A DNA stretch of 64,000 nt, from NCBI RefSeq assembly GCF_019192735.1, contig NZ_JAHTKP010000001.1, forward strand, positions 310,001-374,000, read 5' to 3'. This DNA comes from Kitasatospora aureofaciens. Lineage in GTDB: Bacteria > Actinomycetota > Actinomycetes > Streptomycetales > Streptomycetaceae. The notes beneath the pieces were generated by a model. That model did no database searches and had not been told where the DNA came from. It was given only the letters and a program-made list of their open reading frames with translations. This document shows, one piece after another, positions 51,578-60,648 of this stretch. Position 1 is the stretch's first letter, and every line of letters begins with the position of its first letter. The position numbers and the translations under genes were made by a program.

Positions 51578-52909
51578 TCACCGCCGCCGCAGCCAGACCG
51601 CCCAGGTGAGCGCCGAGCACGCCAGGTACGCCACCAGGAAGCCCACGTACGCCGCGTCCCCGTTGTGGCTGGCCTGGAACGACTGCCGGAAGGCCAGGTT
51701 CACCAGCACCCCGCCGAACGCCCCGATCGCGCCCGCGAGCCCGATCAGCGCGGCGGTCCGCCGCCGGGACGCGGCCTCGGCCGCCGCCGGATCGGCACCC
51801 GCGGCGACCGCCGCCCGGGCGAGGGCCTGGTAGTGCGCGGGGATCATCTTGTACGTCGAGCCGTTGCCGATCCCGCTGAGGACGAACAGCGCGATGAACC
51901 CGGCGAGGAACAGCGGCAGCGAGCCCGCCCGGGAGGCGGCCAGGACCACGGCCGTCCCGGCGCCCATGGCCGCGAAGGTGGCGAGGGTGACCCGGGCGCC
52001 GCCCCAGCGGTCGGCGAGCCGCCCGCCGACGGGCCGCAGCAGGGAGCCGAGCAGCGGCCCGAGGAAGGTGAGGGCGGCGGCCTTGACCGGGGTGTCGAAG
52101 CGGTCGTGGAACTGCACCTGGAGCACCTGCCCGAAGGCGAAGCCGAAGCCGATGAAGGAGCCGAAGGTGCCGATGTACAGCGTCGACACCGCCCAGCCGT
52201 ACGGGTCCCGCACCACCTCGCGCAGCGCCCGCCCCTCGCCCGACGACGAGATGACCAGGTTGTCCATCCGCCACCAGGCCCCCGCCGCCGCGAGCAGGAT
52301 CAGCGGCAGGTAGAGCAGCGGCAGCAGCCGGGGGTGGGTGGCGCCCGCCGTGGCGAGCACGAGCAGGCCGAGGAGCTGCACCGCCGGGACGCCGAGGTTG
52401 CCGCCGCCCGCGTTGATGCCGAGCGCCCAGCCCTTGAGCCGGTGGGGGTAGAAGGCGTTGATGTTGGCCATGGAGGAGGCGAAGTTGCCCCCGCCGACGC
52501 CGGCGACACACGCCACCGCCAGCAGCGTCCCGTACGAGACGCCCGGCTCCAGCACCACCGCGGCGAGTGCGGTCGGGACGAGCAGCAGCAGCGCGCTGAT
52601 GACCGTCCAGTTCCGCCCGCCGAACTTGGCGACGGCGAAGGTGTACGGGAGCCGCAGCAGCGCGCCGAGCGCGGTCGGGAGCGCGGTGAGGGTGAACTTG
52701 CCCGCCGTGTCGATGTGGTACTCGGGCCCGAGGAAGAGGACGAGCACCGACCACAGGCTCCACACCGAGAAGCCGATGTGCTCGGAGAGGACGGAGAAGA
52801 CGAGGTTGCGCCGGGCGATCCGGGCGCCGGCGCGCTCCCAGAACTCCTCGTCCTCCGGGTCCCATCCGCTGAGCGGCGCGGGCCGTCTGGCGTCGACGGC
52901 GGTGGTCAT
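51578..52909 (-). CDS. narK: nitrate/nitrite transporter
   Basis: A 443-aa major-facilitator protein with twelve hydrophobic segments. GGGNFASSMANINAFYPHRLKGWALGINAGGGNLGV is the nitrate signature region of NarK/NasA transporters, with GIGNGSTYKMIP as the second one. Its ATG overlaps the nirD stop. As the last gene of the nas-nir operon it should bring in nitrate for assimilation. Confidence 0.93.
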   Translation of the reverse strand: MTTAVDARRPAPLSGWDPEDEEFWERAGARIARRNLVFSVLSEHIGFSVWSLWSVLVLFLGPEYHIDTAGKFTLTALPTALGALLRLPYTFAVAKFGGRNWTVISALLLLVPTALAAVVLEPGVSYGTLLAVACVAGVGGGNFASSMANINAFYPHRLKGWALGINAGGGNLGVPAVQLLGLLVLATAGATHPRLLPLLYLPLILLAAAGAWWRMDNLVISSSGEGRALREVVRDPYGWAVSTLYIGTFGSFIGFGFAFGQVLQVQFHDRFDTPVKAAALTFLGPLLGSLLRPVGGRLADRWGGARVTLATFAAMGAGTAVVLAASRAGSLPLFLAGFIALFVLSGIGNGSTYKMIPAHYQALARAAVAAGADPAAAEAASRRRTAALIGLAGAIGAFGGVLVNLAFRQSFQASHNGDAAYVGFLVAYLACSALTWAVWLRRR

Positions 52910-53265
52910 GCGGCACCTCCGGAGGGGGCGAGCCGGACCGGCCAGCGCCGCAGGACGGCCGGGGCGCCGTCGGGGGCGGTGTCCTCGTCGAGGCAGCGGC
53001 CGTCGGTGAGGTCGAAGACCTGCTTGTACATCGGCGAGGCGAGGGTGGGCCGGTCGCCGCGGCTGCCGAGCAGGCCGCGGGAGAGCACCTGCGCGCCGCT
53101 GAACGGGTCGCGGTTGTCGACGGCGTACAACGCGTCCGAGCGGTCCCGGAACAGCGCGATCTGTTCGTCGTCGGAGAGCAGGACGGCCACGCCGCGGCCG
53201 GGCTGCAGGTCGTCGAGGGTGCAGACGGCGTGCCAGCGGGTGCCGTCGTGGATCTGTACGGTCAC
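52906..53265 (-). CDS. nirD: nitrite reductase small subunit
   Basis: A 119-aa NirD protein. It has the Rieske-like fold (WHAVCTLDDLQPGRGVAVLL, DNRDPFSGAQVLSRGLLG, PMYKQVFDLTDGRCLDE) but lacks the paired Cys/His iron ligands, as NirD proteins do. GTG 53265 overlaps the nirB stop in a GTGA junction. It forms the assimilatory NAD(P)H nitrite reductase with NirB. Confidence 0.93.
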   Translation of the reverse strand: MTVQIHDGTRWHAVCTLDDLQPGRGVAVLLSDDEQIALFRDRSDALYAVDNRDPFSGAQVLSRGLLGSRGDRPTLASPMYKQVFDLTDGRCLDEDTAPDGAPAVLRRWPVRLAPSGGAA

Positions 53266-55883
53266 GGGGTGAGCACCTCCAGTCGGGCCCCGGCGACGAG
53301 CACCGGGGCAGTAAGGGTCTGTCCGGATTCGCCCGGGCGGGCGGGGCGGATCTGGCCGCGTTCGGGGACGAAGGTCACGGCCGGGTCGGGGGTGCCGGGG
53401 GCGTTGACGAAGGAGGCGAAGCGCCGCATCCGGCCGGGGTCGGCGAGGGTCTCGGCCCACTCGTCCTGGTAGCCGGTGATGTGACGCGCCATCAGTTCGT
53501 CGAGTTCGGCGGCAATGCCGAGCGAGTCGTCGAGGACGACGGCCCGCAGGTGGTCGAGGCCGCCTTCGAGCCGCTCCAGCCAGACGGAGGTGCGTTCGAG
53601 GCGGTCGGCGGTGCGGATGTAGAACATCAGGTAGCGGTCGATGGTGCGGATGAGCGTCTCGCGGTCGAGGTCGGCGGCGAGCAGGTCGGCGTGCCGGGGG
53701 GTCATGCCGCCGTTGCCGCCGACGTAGAGGTTCCAGCCGGCCGAGGTGGCGATGATGCCGAAGTCCTTGCTCTGGGCCTCGGCGCACTCCCGGGCGCAGC
53801 CGGAGACGGCCGACTTGAGCTTGTGCGGGGAGCGCAGGCCCCGGTAGCGCAGTTCGAGCTCGATGGCGAGGGCGGTGGAGTCCTGGACGCCGTAGCGGCA
53901 CCAGGTCTCGCCGACGCAGGACTTCACGGTGCGCAGCGCCTTGCCGTACGCGTGCCCGGACTCGAAGCCGGCGTTGACCAACTTGCTCCAGATCACCGGA
54001 AGTTGGTCGACGGTGGCGCCGAAGAGGTCGATCCGCTGGCCGCCGGTGATCTTGGTGTAGAGGCCGTGGTCGCGGGCGATCTCCCCGATCGCGATGAGGC
54101 CCTCGGGGGTGATCTCGCCGCCGGGCACCCGGGGGACGACCGAGTAGGAGCCGTTGCGCTGGAGGTTGGCGAGGAAGTGGTCGTTGGAGTCCTGGAGGGC
54201 GCCCTGCTCGCCGTCGAGGATGTGGCCGTTGCCGAGGCTGGCCAGGATGGAGGCGACGGTCGGCTTGCAGATCTCGCAGCCCTCCCCGCTGCCGTGCCGG
54301 TCGAGCAGCTCGGTGAAGGCGGTGATCCCGGTGACCCGGACGATCTCGTACAGCTCGGCGCGGGTGTGGGTGAAGTGCTCGCACAGGCCCTTCGAGGTGC
54401 TGACGCCGGCGGCCTCCAGCTCCTCGGTGACGACAGTGGCGAGCTGCTTGAGGCAGCTGCCGCAGCCGGTGCCGGCCCGGGTGCACTTCTTGACGGCGGC
54501 GACGCTGTCGCAGCCCTGGTCGCGGACGGCGGCGCGGACGGCGCCCTGGGTGACGTTGTGGCAGGAGCAGAGCACCGCGTCGTCGGGCAGGGCGACCGGG
54601 CCGGCGGAGGCGAACCCGGCCGGCAGGACGAGCTGTTCGGGGGCGACGGTGAGCGGCTTGCCGGCCGCCGCGAGCGGGCGCAGGGTGCCGTAGGCTTCGG
54701 TGTCGCCGACCAGGACGCCGCCGAGCAGCGCGCCGTCAGGACCGATGACGAGCTTGCGGTAGACGCCGCTGCGGCTGTCGCTGTAGAGCACGTCGAGCGC
54801 GCCCTCGGCGGTGCCGTGCGGGTCGCCGAAGCTGGCGACGTCGACGCCGAGCAGCTTGAGCTTGGTGGAGGTGTCGGCGCCGGTGAAGCCCTCGCCGGCC
54901 GGGCCCGCGAGGGTGCGGGCGGCCGTCTCGGCCATCTGGTAGCCGGGCGCGACGAGGCCGTAGACCCGGCCGTCGGCGGCCTGCGCGCACTCGCCGATGG
55001 CGAGGATGTCCGGGTCCTCGGTGCGGCAGTGCGCGTCGACGACGATGCCGCCGCGCTCGCCGACCGGCAGGCCGCAGTCCCGGGCGAGCTGGTCGCGGGC
55101 GCGCACGCCGGCCGAGAACACCACGAGGTCGGCGGGGAGTTCGCGGCCGTCGGAGAGCGCGAGGGCGGTGACCCGGCCGTCCGGGCCGGTGACGACGCCG
55201 CTCGCGCCGGCGCTGGTGTGCACCGTCACGCCGAGGTCCTCGATCTTGCGGCGCAGCACCGCGCCGCCGCCGTCGTCCACCTGGACGGCCATCAGGCGGG
55301 GCGCGAACTCGACCACGTGGGTGGCCAGTCCGCCAGCCTTCAGCGCCCCGGCGGCCTCCAGCCCGAGCAGGCCGCCGCCGACCACGACGCCGGTGCCGGC
55401 CGCCTCGGCGTCGGCGCGGATGGCGTCCAGGTCCTCGATGGTGCGGTAGACGTGGCAGCCGGCGGCGTCCTTCCCGGGCACCGGCGGGACGAACGGGACG
55501 GAGCCGGTGGCCAGCACCAGGACGTCGTACCGGACTTCGGTGCCGGACCGGGTGGTGACGGTCCGCCCGGCCCGGTCGATCGCGGTGACCGGGTCGCCGA
55601 GGCGCAGGTCTATGCCGTGCTCGGCGAGGAAGCCGGGCGGGCAGAGCGACAGGTCCTCGGCGGTGCGGCCGTCGAACAGCGCGCTGAGGTGGACCCGGTC
55701 GTACGCCGGCCGGGGCTCCTCGGCGAGCACGGTGACCCGCCAGCCGCGCGCGGCGGGCTGCTCGGTCCAGGCCTCCAGGAAGCGCTGGCCGACCATGCCG
55801 TGGCCGACCAGGACGAGGTCCCGGATACTGCGGTCGTCAGTGGTCATCCCATTGTTTTCGGTCATCCCGTCGCTTTTGGTCAT
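53262..55883 (-). CDS. nirB: nitrite reductase large subunit
   Basis: An 873-aa siroheme enzyme that reduces nitrite to ammonium. It starts with FAD/NAD domains (LVLVGHGMVGQRFLEA, GVVVGGGLLGLEAAGAL), continues with a BFD-type [2Fe-2S] domain (LCSCHNVTQGAVRAAV, TGCGSC) and ends with the siroheme/[4Fe-4S] domain (SCVGETWCRYG and SGCARECAEA). GAGGAG precedes ATG 55883. The first 17 residues are near repeats of a Met-Thr hexapeptide, with extra ATGs at 55865 and 55847, so the start is not certain. Its ATG overlaps the upstream oxidoreductase stop. Confidence 0.95.
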   Translation of the reverse strand: MTKSDGMTENNGMTTDDRSIRDLVLVGHGMVGQRFLEAWTEQPAARGWRVTVLAEEPRPAYDRVHLSALFDGRTAEDLSLCPPGFLAEHGIDLRLGDPVTAIDRAGRTVTTRSGTEVRYDVLVLATGSVPFVPPVPGKDAAGCHVYRTIEDLDAIRADAEAAGTGVVVGGGLLGLEAAGALKAGGLATHVVEFAPRLMAVQVDDGGGAVLRRKIEDLGVTVHTSAGASGVVTGPDGRVTALALSDGRELPADLVVFSAGVRARDQLARDCGLPVGERGGIVVDAHCRTEDPDILAIGECAQAADGRVYGLVAPGYQMAETAARTLAGPAGEGFTGADTSTKLKLLGVDVASFGDPHGTAEGALDVLYSDSRSGVYRKLVIGPDGALLGGVLVGDTEAYGTLRPLAAAGKPLTVAPEQLVLPAGFASAGPVALPDDAVLCSCHNVTQGAVRAAVRDQGCDSVAAVKKCTRAGTGCGSCLKQLATVVTEELEAAGVSTSKGLCEHFTHTRAELYEIVRVTGITAFTELLDRHGSGEGCEICKPTVASILASLGNGHILDGEQGALQDSNDHFLANLQRNGSYSVVPRVPGGEITPEGLIAIGEIARDHGLYTKITGGQRIDLFGATVDQLPVIWSKLVNAGFESGHAYGKALRTVKSCVGETWCRYGVQDSTALAIELELRYRGLRSPHKLKSAVSGCARECAEAQSKDFGIIATSAGWNLYVGGNGGMTPRHADLLAADLDRETLIRTIDRYLMFYIRTADRLERTSVWLERLEGGLDHLRAVVLDDSLGIAAELDELMARHITGYQDEWAETLADPGRMRRFASFVNAPGTPDPAVTFVPERGQIRPARPGESGQTLTAPVLVAGARLEVLTP
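55842..55883 (-). repeat. 18-bp repeats at the nirB start
   Basis: On the plus strand GGTCATCCCATTGTTTTC (55842), GGTCATCCCGTCGCTTTT (55860) and GGTCATCGCAG (55878). Each unit supplies an in-frame ATG on the minus strand. Confidence 0.85.
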
Positions 55884-57124
55884 CGCAGTACTCCTCGGGT
55901 GATCAGGTGCAAGGGGTGGCCGCCGAGCGGTCCGTCGCTCTCCCAGGCGCCGGCCAGCGCGTCCACGGTGGCCAGGTCGCCGAGCAGGATCGCGCCGACC
56001 AGGCGGTCGCCGCGCAGGACGAGCTTCTTGTAGCTGCCGCGGGTGGCATCGGTGATCCGCAGGACGTCGAGGCCGGGGTCGAGGGTCTCGTCCACGGCGC
56101 CGAAGGCCGCGTACTCGAGGTCGCCGGTGCTGAGCCGGGCGCGCGGGCGGGAGCCGGTGTAGCGGGCGTCCGGGTCGGCGCCCGAGAGCCGCCGGGCCAG
56201 CACGTCGGCCTGCTCCCAGGCGGGTCCGGCCAGGCCGTGGACGATGCCGCGGTGCTCGGCGCAGTCGCCGATCGCGGACACGTGGGGCGCGGGCGTGGCG
56301 AGCCCGTCGTCGACCAGGACGCCGGTGCCGACCGGCAGTCCGGCGCCGTAGGCGAGGGCGGTGCGGGGGCGGGTGCCGCAGGCGAGCACGACCAGGTCGC
56401 AGTCGAGCCGGTAGCCGTTGGCCAGCTCCACGGCGCCGACCCTCCCCCAGCCTCCGGCCGGGGGTCCCCCCATGCCGCCGTGCACGGCGCGGGCCCGGTT
56501 GCCCGGGTAGCACTCCACGCCGAGTGCCAGCAGCCGTTCCCGCAGCACCGCGGCGGCCTCGTGGTCGAGCTGACGCTCGACCAGGTGCGGCCCCTGGTGG
56601 ACGATCTCGGTGCGGACTCCGAGCGCGGCGAGCGCCCGCGCGGCGCTCACCCCGAGCACTCCGCCGCCGATCACCACCGCCCGCTTCGCGCCGACCGCCT
56701 CCTCGGCGAGCCGGCCGCAGTCCTCCAGCGTGCGCAGGGTGTGCACGCCCTCGGCGAGGCCCTGCCCGTCGGGGCGGCGCAGCCCGCGGACGGGCGGCAG
56801 CACCGGGTTGGAGCCGGTCGCGAGGACGAGCTCGTCCCACGGCTCGACGGTGCCGTCGGCCAGCCCGAGCGTCCGGGCCTCCGGGTCGAACGCGAGCACC
56901 TCGCAGCCGGGCCGCGGTTCGGCGCCGCCGAGCGGCAGCGCGATCGACTCGGCGTCGTACCGCCCGGTGAGCACGTCCGCGAGCAGCACCCGGTTGTAGG
57001 GGGCGCGCGGCTCGGCGCCGTAGACGGTGACGCTGCCGTGCCCGCCGAGCGCTCCGTACCGCTCGGCGAACCTGGCGCCCGCCATGCCGCCGCCGACGAC
57101 GGCGATCCTCGGTTCCCGCGTCAT
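55880..57124 (-). CDS. FAD/NAD-dependent oxidoreductase, probable nitrate reductase electron donor
   Basis: A 414-aa protein. RIAVVGGGMAGARFAERY binds FAD, PYNRVLLADVLTGRY is typical of NirB-like and NasB-like reductases, AVVIGGGVLGVSAARAL binds NAD(P)H, and HVSAIGDCAEH is the second FAD motif. It has no Fe-S or siroheme domain. Its place between nasA and nirB, with 4-base overlaps on both sides, suggests it supplies electrons to NasA, a role that NasB has in other bacteria. Confidence 0.85.
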   Translation of the reverse strand: MTREPRIAVVGGGMAGARFAERYGALGGHGSVTVYGAEPRAPYNRVLLADVLTGRYDAESIALPLGGAEPRPGCEVLAFDPEARTLGLADGTVEPWDELVLATGSNPVLPPVRGLRRPDGQGLAEGVHTLRTLEDCGRLAEEAVGAKRAVVIGGGVLGVSAARALAALGVRTEIVHQGPHLVERQLDHEAAAVLRERLLALGVECYPGNRARAVHGGMGGPPAGGWGRVGAVELANGYRLDCDLVVLACGTRPRTALAYGAGLPVGTGVLVDDGLATPAPHVSAIGDCAEHRGIVHGLAGPAWEQADVLARRLSGADPDARYTGSRPRARLSTGDLEYAAFGAVDETLDPGLDVLRITDATRGSYKKLVLRGDRLVGAILLGDLATVDALAGAWESDGPLGGHPLHLITRGVLR

Positions 57125-59334
57125 CCCGCGACCTCCTCTCGATCCGTACGAGCCCCGACCGCTTGCGCCGCCCCCTCCGCAGGAGCCCCGACCGCGTACG
57201 CCGCCCCCTCCGTACGAGCCCCGACCGCGTACGCCGCCCCCTCCACCCGCACCGCGCAGACCTTGAACTCCGGCATCCGCGACACCGGGTCGAGCGCCGG
57301 GTTGGTCAGGCTGTTGGCCCGCCCCGCGCCCGGCCAGTGGAAGGGCATGAACACGGTGTCCGCCCGGATCGAGTCCGTGATCCGCGCCGCCGCCACCGCC
57401 CGTCCGCGCCGGCTGGTCACCGCGACCTGCTCCCCGTCCGCCACCCCGAGCCGCTCCGCGAGCCGCGGGTGCAGTTCGACGAACGGGCCGGGCGCCGCCG
57501 CGTTGAGCTCGGCCACCCGCCGGGTCTGCGCGCCGCTCTGGTACTGGGCGAGCACCCGTCCGGTGGTCAGGTACAGCGGGTACGCCTCGTCCGGCTCCTC
57601 GCCGGCCGGCCGGTGGGTGACGGGCGCGAAGCGGGCCCGCCCGTCCGGTGTCGCGAACCGGTCCAGGAACAGCCGCCGCGTGCCCGGGTGGTCCTCCGCC
57701 GGGCAGGGCCAGAACACCCCGTCCTCGGCCGCGATCCGCCGGTAGCTGATGCCCGCGTAGTCGGCGTCGCCGCCCGCCGAAGCCCGCCGCAGCTCGTCGA
57801 ACGCCTCCTCGGCCTCGACCGGGAAGCCGCTCGCCACGCCCAGCCGGGCCGCCAGCTCGCGCAGCACCCACAGCTCGCTGCGCACACCCTCCGGCGGGTC
57901 GAAGGCGCGGCGCCGCAGGATGACCCGACCCTCCAGGTTGGTGGTGGTGCCGTCCTCCTCCGCCCACTGGGTGACCGGCAGGACGACGTCCGCGAGCCGG
58001 GCCGTCTCCGACAGCACCAGGTCCGCGACGACCAACAGGTCCAGCGCGCGCAGCCGTTCGGTGACATGCCCGGCGTTCGGCGCGGACACCGCCGGGTTGG
58101 AGCCCGCCAGCAGCAGCGCCCGGACGCCGTCCGGACGGCCGAGGCTGTCCAGCAGCTCGTACGCCGAGCGGCCCGGGCCCGGGATGCTTTCGGCCGAAAC
58201 GCCCCACACCACGGCGACGTGCGCGCGGGCGGCCGGGTCCTCGATCGAGCGGTAGCCGGGCAGTTGGTCGGCCTTCTGCCCGTGCTCGCGCCCGCCCTGC
58301 CCGTTGCCCTGCCCGGTCAGGCAGCCGTACCCGCTGTACGGGCGGCCGGCCTTGCCGGTGGCCAGGCACAGGTTGATCCAGGCGCCGACGGTGTCCGTCC
58401 CCTTGCTCTGCTGCTCCGGCCCGCGCGCGGTGAGCACCATGCCGGTCTCGGCGCCGCCGAACAGCCGGGCAGCCTCCCGCAGTTGGTGCGCGGGCACGCC
58501 GGTGATCCGCTCCACCCGGTCCGGCCAGTGCGCCATCGCCGACTCTCGGGCCGCCTCGAAGCCGCTGGTCCGGGCGGCGACGAAGTCCTTGTCCAGCAGA
58601 CCGTCGGCGATCACCAGGTGCAGCAGGCCGAGCGCGAGCGCCAGGTCGCCGCCGGGCCTGGGCTGGAGGTGCAGGTCGGCGAGTTCGGCGGTGCGGGTGC
58701 GGCGCGGGTCGACGACGATCAACGTGCCGCCGTTCTCCCGCAGTTCACGGAAGTACCGGAGGGCCGGCGGCATCGTCTCGGCCGGGTTGCCGCCGACCAG
58801 GATCAGGCAGCCGGTGTGCGGGATGTCCGCGAGCGGGAACGGCAGCCCGCGGTCCAGGCCGAACGCCCTGCGGTGCGCGGCCGCCGCCGAGGACATGCAG
58901 AACCGGCCGTTGTAGTCGATGTTGGCGGTGCCCAGCACCACCCGGGCGAACTTGCCCAGCAGGTACGCCTTCTCGTTGGTCAGCCCGCCCCCGCCGAACA
59001 CGCCCACCGCGTCCGGCCCGTGCTCCGCCCGCACCCGGGCCAGCCCGGCCGCCACCCGGTCCAGCGCCTCCGGCCAGCCGGCCGCCCGCAGCGGCCCGCC
59101 GGGCCGGTCGCGCAGCAGCGGGCCGGTCAGCCGGACGTCGCGGGCGAGCAGGGCGGGCGCCGAGCGGCCCTTGCCGCAGAGCGCACCCCGGTTGACCGGG
59201 AAGTCCGGCCGCTCCAGCACCTCGGCCGGGGCGTCCGCCGTCGGGCCGCCCAGCCGCATGCCGCACTGCAGCGAGCAGTACGGGCAGTGGGTGTCGGTGG
59301 GCGCCGTGGGGGCCGGCGGGCTGGTCAACGTCAT
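57121..59334 (-). CDS. nasA: assimilatory nitrate reductase catalytic subunit
   Basis: A 737-aa molybdopterin oxidoreductase. The N-terminal [4Fe-4S] site is CPYCSLQCGM with a fourth Cys in GALCGKG. NIDYNGRFCMSSAAAAH, GGNPAETMP and the C-terminal molydopterin-dinucleotide-binding domain (LTTGRVLAQYQSGAQTRRV) follow. It reduces nitrate to nitrite in the cytoplasm. The last 45 residues are an 11-residue repeat (EGAAYAVGART type), not part of the family fold. It heads the nasA-oxidoreductase-nirB-nirD-narK operon and diverges from nnaR. Confidence 0.94.
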   Translation of the reverse strand: MTLTSPPAPTAPTDTHCPYCSLQCGMRLGGPTADAPAEVLERPDFPVNRGALCGKGRSAPALLARDVRLTGPLLRDRPGGPLRAAGWPEALDRVAAGLARVRAEHGPDAVGVFGGGGLTNEKAYLLGKFARVVLGTANIDYNGRFCMSSAAAAHRRAFGLDRGLPFPLADIPHTGCLILVGGNPAETMPPALRYFRELRENGGTLIVVDPRRTRTAELADLHLQPRPGGDLALALGLLHLVIADGLLDKDFVAARTSGFEAARESAMAHWPDRVERITGVPAHQLREAARLFGGAETGMVLTARGPEQQSKGTDTVGAWINLCLATGKAGRPYSGYGCLTGQGNGQGGREHGQKADQLPGYRSIEDPAARAHVAVVWGVSAESIPGPGRSAYELLDSLGRPDGVRALLLAGSNPAVSAPNAGHVTERLRALDLLVVADLVLSETARLADVVLPVTQWAEEDGTTTNLEGRVILRRRAFDPPEGVRSELWVLRELAARLGVASGFPVEAEEAFDELRRASAGGDADYAGISYRRIAAEDGVFWPCPAEDHPGTRRLFLDRFATPDGRARFAPVTHRPAGEEPDEAYPLYLTTGRVLAQYQSGAQTRRVAELNAAAPGPFVELHPRLAERLGVADGEQVAVTSRRGRAVAAARITDSIRADTVFMPFHWPGAGRANSLTNPALDPVSRMPEFKVCAVRVEGAAYAVGARTEGAAYAVGAPAEGAAQAVGARTDREEVAG
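57150..57248 (-). repeat. 33-bp tandem repeat at the nasA 3' end
   Basis: Three units containing GAGCCCCGACCGC and CGCCGCCCCCT recur at 33-bp steps. They encode three copies of an 11-residue tail motif. Confidence 0.85.
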
Positions 59335-59526
59335 GCCGAGGAATCTCGCCGTCCGCTGTTTCACGTCCGGGTCACGCGTGTTGCGTGCGCGGTACACCTC
59401 TCTCACGGCACCCGGGCCGCAGGGTGCGCGGACGGACATCTGCCGTAACCGGAGCGGCGGTTTCGCTTACCTGCAGGTGACGGCCGGGCAACGCCCCCGT
59501 AACGTGCGCGCCGCACCCTGACCGAC
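59335..59526. promoter_or_regulatory. divergent nasA/nnaR promoter with GlnR-like half sites
   Basis: GTAAC occurs at 59445 and 59499, GTTTC (GAAAC on the minus strand) at 59358 and 59460, and GTCAC at 59371. GlnR and NnaR control nasA and nirB in streptomycetes, but none of these pairs has the standard spacing, so the exact site is not settled. Confidence 0.35.
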
Positions 59527-60648
59527 ATGGCAACCCTCACCCAGCCCGGACCGCTCACCGGCTTCACCGTCGGGGTCACCGCCGCACGCCGCCGCGAGGA
59601 ACTCGTCGCCCTCCTCACCCGGCGCGGCGCCCAGGTGGTCGAGGCGCCGGTGCTGCGCATCATGCCGCTCGCGGACGACCTCGCCCTGCGCGAGGCCACC
59701 GAGCGCTGCCTCGCCGCCCCGCTCGACTACGTGGTCGCCACCACGGGCGTCGGCTGGCGCGGCTGGATGAGCGCCGCCGAGGGGTGGGGGCGCGGCGCCG
59801 CGCTCGCCGAGGCCTGCCGGTCCGCGGTCGTGCTCAGCCGGGGGCCCAAGGCCACCGGCGCGGTGCGGGCCAGCGGGCTCGGCGAGGGCTTCTCCCCCGG
59901 CTCCGAGGCCACCGACGAACTGCTCACCTGGCTGCTCGCCCGCCCGCTCGCCGGGCGCCGGATCGCCGTCCAGGAGCACGGCGTGCGGCTGGACGCCTTC
60001 GCGGCGGCGCTGCGCGAACGCGGCGCCGAGGTGATCTCCGTCCCCGTCTACCGCTGGGCGCCGCCGGACGACATGGCGCCGGTCCGGCGGCTGGTCGAGC
60101 AGACGGTCCGGCGGCAGGTGCACGCGCTCACCTTCACCAGCGCGCCGGCCGTCACCGCCTTCATTGCGACCGCCGATGCCGAGGGCCTGCGCGAGCCCCT
60201 GCTGGACGCGCTGCGCGCGGACGTCCTGCCGGTCTGCGTCGGCACCCTGTGCGCCCGCCCGTTCGCGGAGCTCGGCCTGCCGACCGTCTTCCCGGAACGC
60301 GGCCGGCTCGGCTCGCTCGTCCGCCTGCTCGCGGAGACCCTGCCCACCCTCGGACGGCGCGAACTCTCCCTCTCCGGCACGGTGTTGACGCTCCAGGGCA
60401 ACGCCGCCCTGGTCGACGGCGAGAGCCACTGGCTCAGCCCGCGCGGCGCCGCCGTCCTCCGCGCCCTCGCCGAACGGCCGGGCCGGGTGCTCAGCCGGGC
60501 CGAACTCCTGCGCGCCGCCTGGGCGGACGCGAGCGCCGACGAGCACGCCGTCGAGGCCGCCGTCGGACGGCTGCGCGCGGCGCTCGGCCCGCACGCAGGG
60601 CTGATCCGGACCGTCCCGAAGCGCGGCTACCGGCTGGCGGCGGGCTGA
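59527..60648 (+). CDS. nnaR: uroporphyrinogen-III synthase-like regulator, NnaR type
   Basis: A 373-aa protein that joins a HemD-like domain (GFTVGVTAARRREELVALLTRRGAQVVEAP, YVVATTGVGWRGWMSAA, FTSAPAVTAFI) to a C-terminal OmpR-type winged helix (LSPRGAAVLRALAERPGRVLSRAELLRAAW, VEAAVGRLRAALG, IRTVPKRGYRL). This is the arrangement of NnaR, shown in Streptomyces coelicolor to help GlnR activate nitrate and nitrite genes. Its divergence from nasA and its coupling to a siroheme gene fit that role. It may or may not keep synthase activity. Confidence 0.9.
   Translation: MATLTQPGPLTGFTVGVTAARRREELVALLTRRGAQVVEAPVLRIMPLADDLALREATERCLAAPLDYVVATTGVGWRGWMSAAEGWGRGAALAEACRSAVVLSRGPKATGAVRASGLGEGFSPGSEATDELLTWLLARPLAGRRIAVQEHGVRLDAFAAALRERGAEVISVPVYRWAPPDDMAPVRRLVEQTVRRQVHALTFTSAPAVTAFIATADAEGLREPLLDALRADVLPVCVGTLCARPFAELGLPTVFPERGRLGSLVRLLAETLPTLGRRELSLSGTVLTLQGNAALVDGESHWLSPRGAAVLRALAERPGRVLSRAELLRAAWADASADEHAVEAAVGRLRAALGPHAGLIRTVPKRGYRLAAG

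Noticed and set aside
59335..59526. Canonical GlnR box between nasA and nnaR
   Set aside because: Half sites are present, but none has the standard spacing, so no exact box is claimed.
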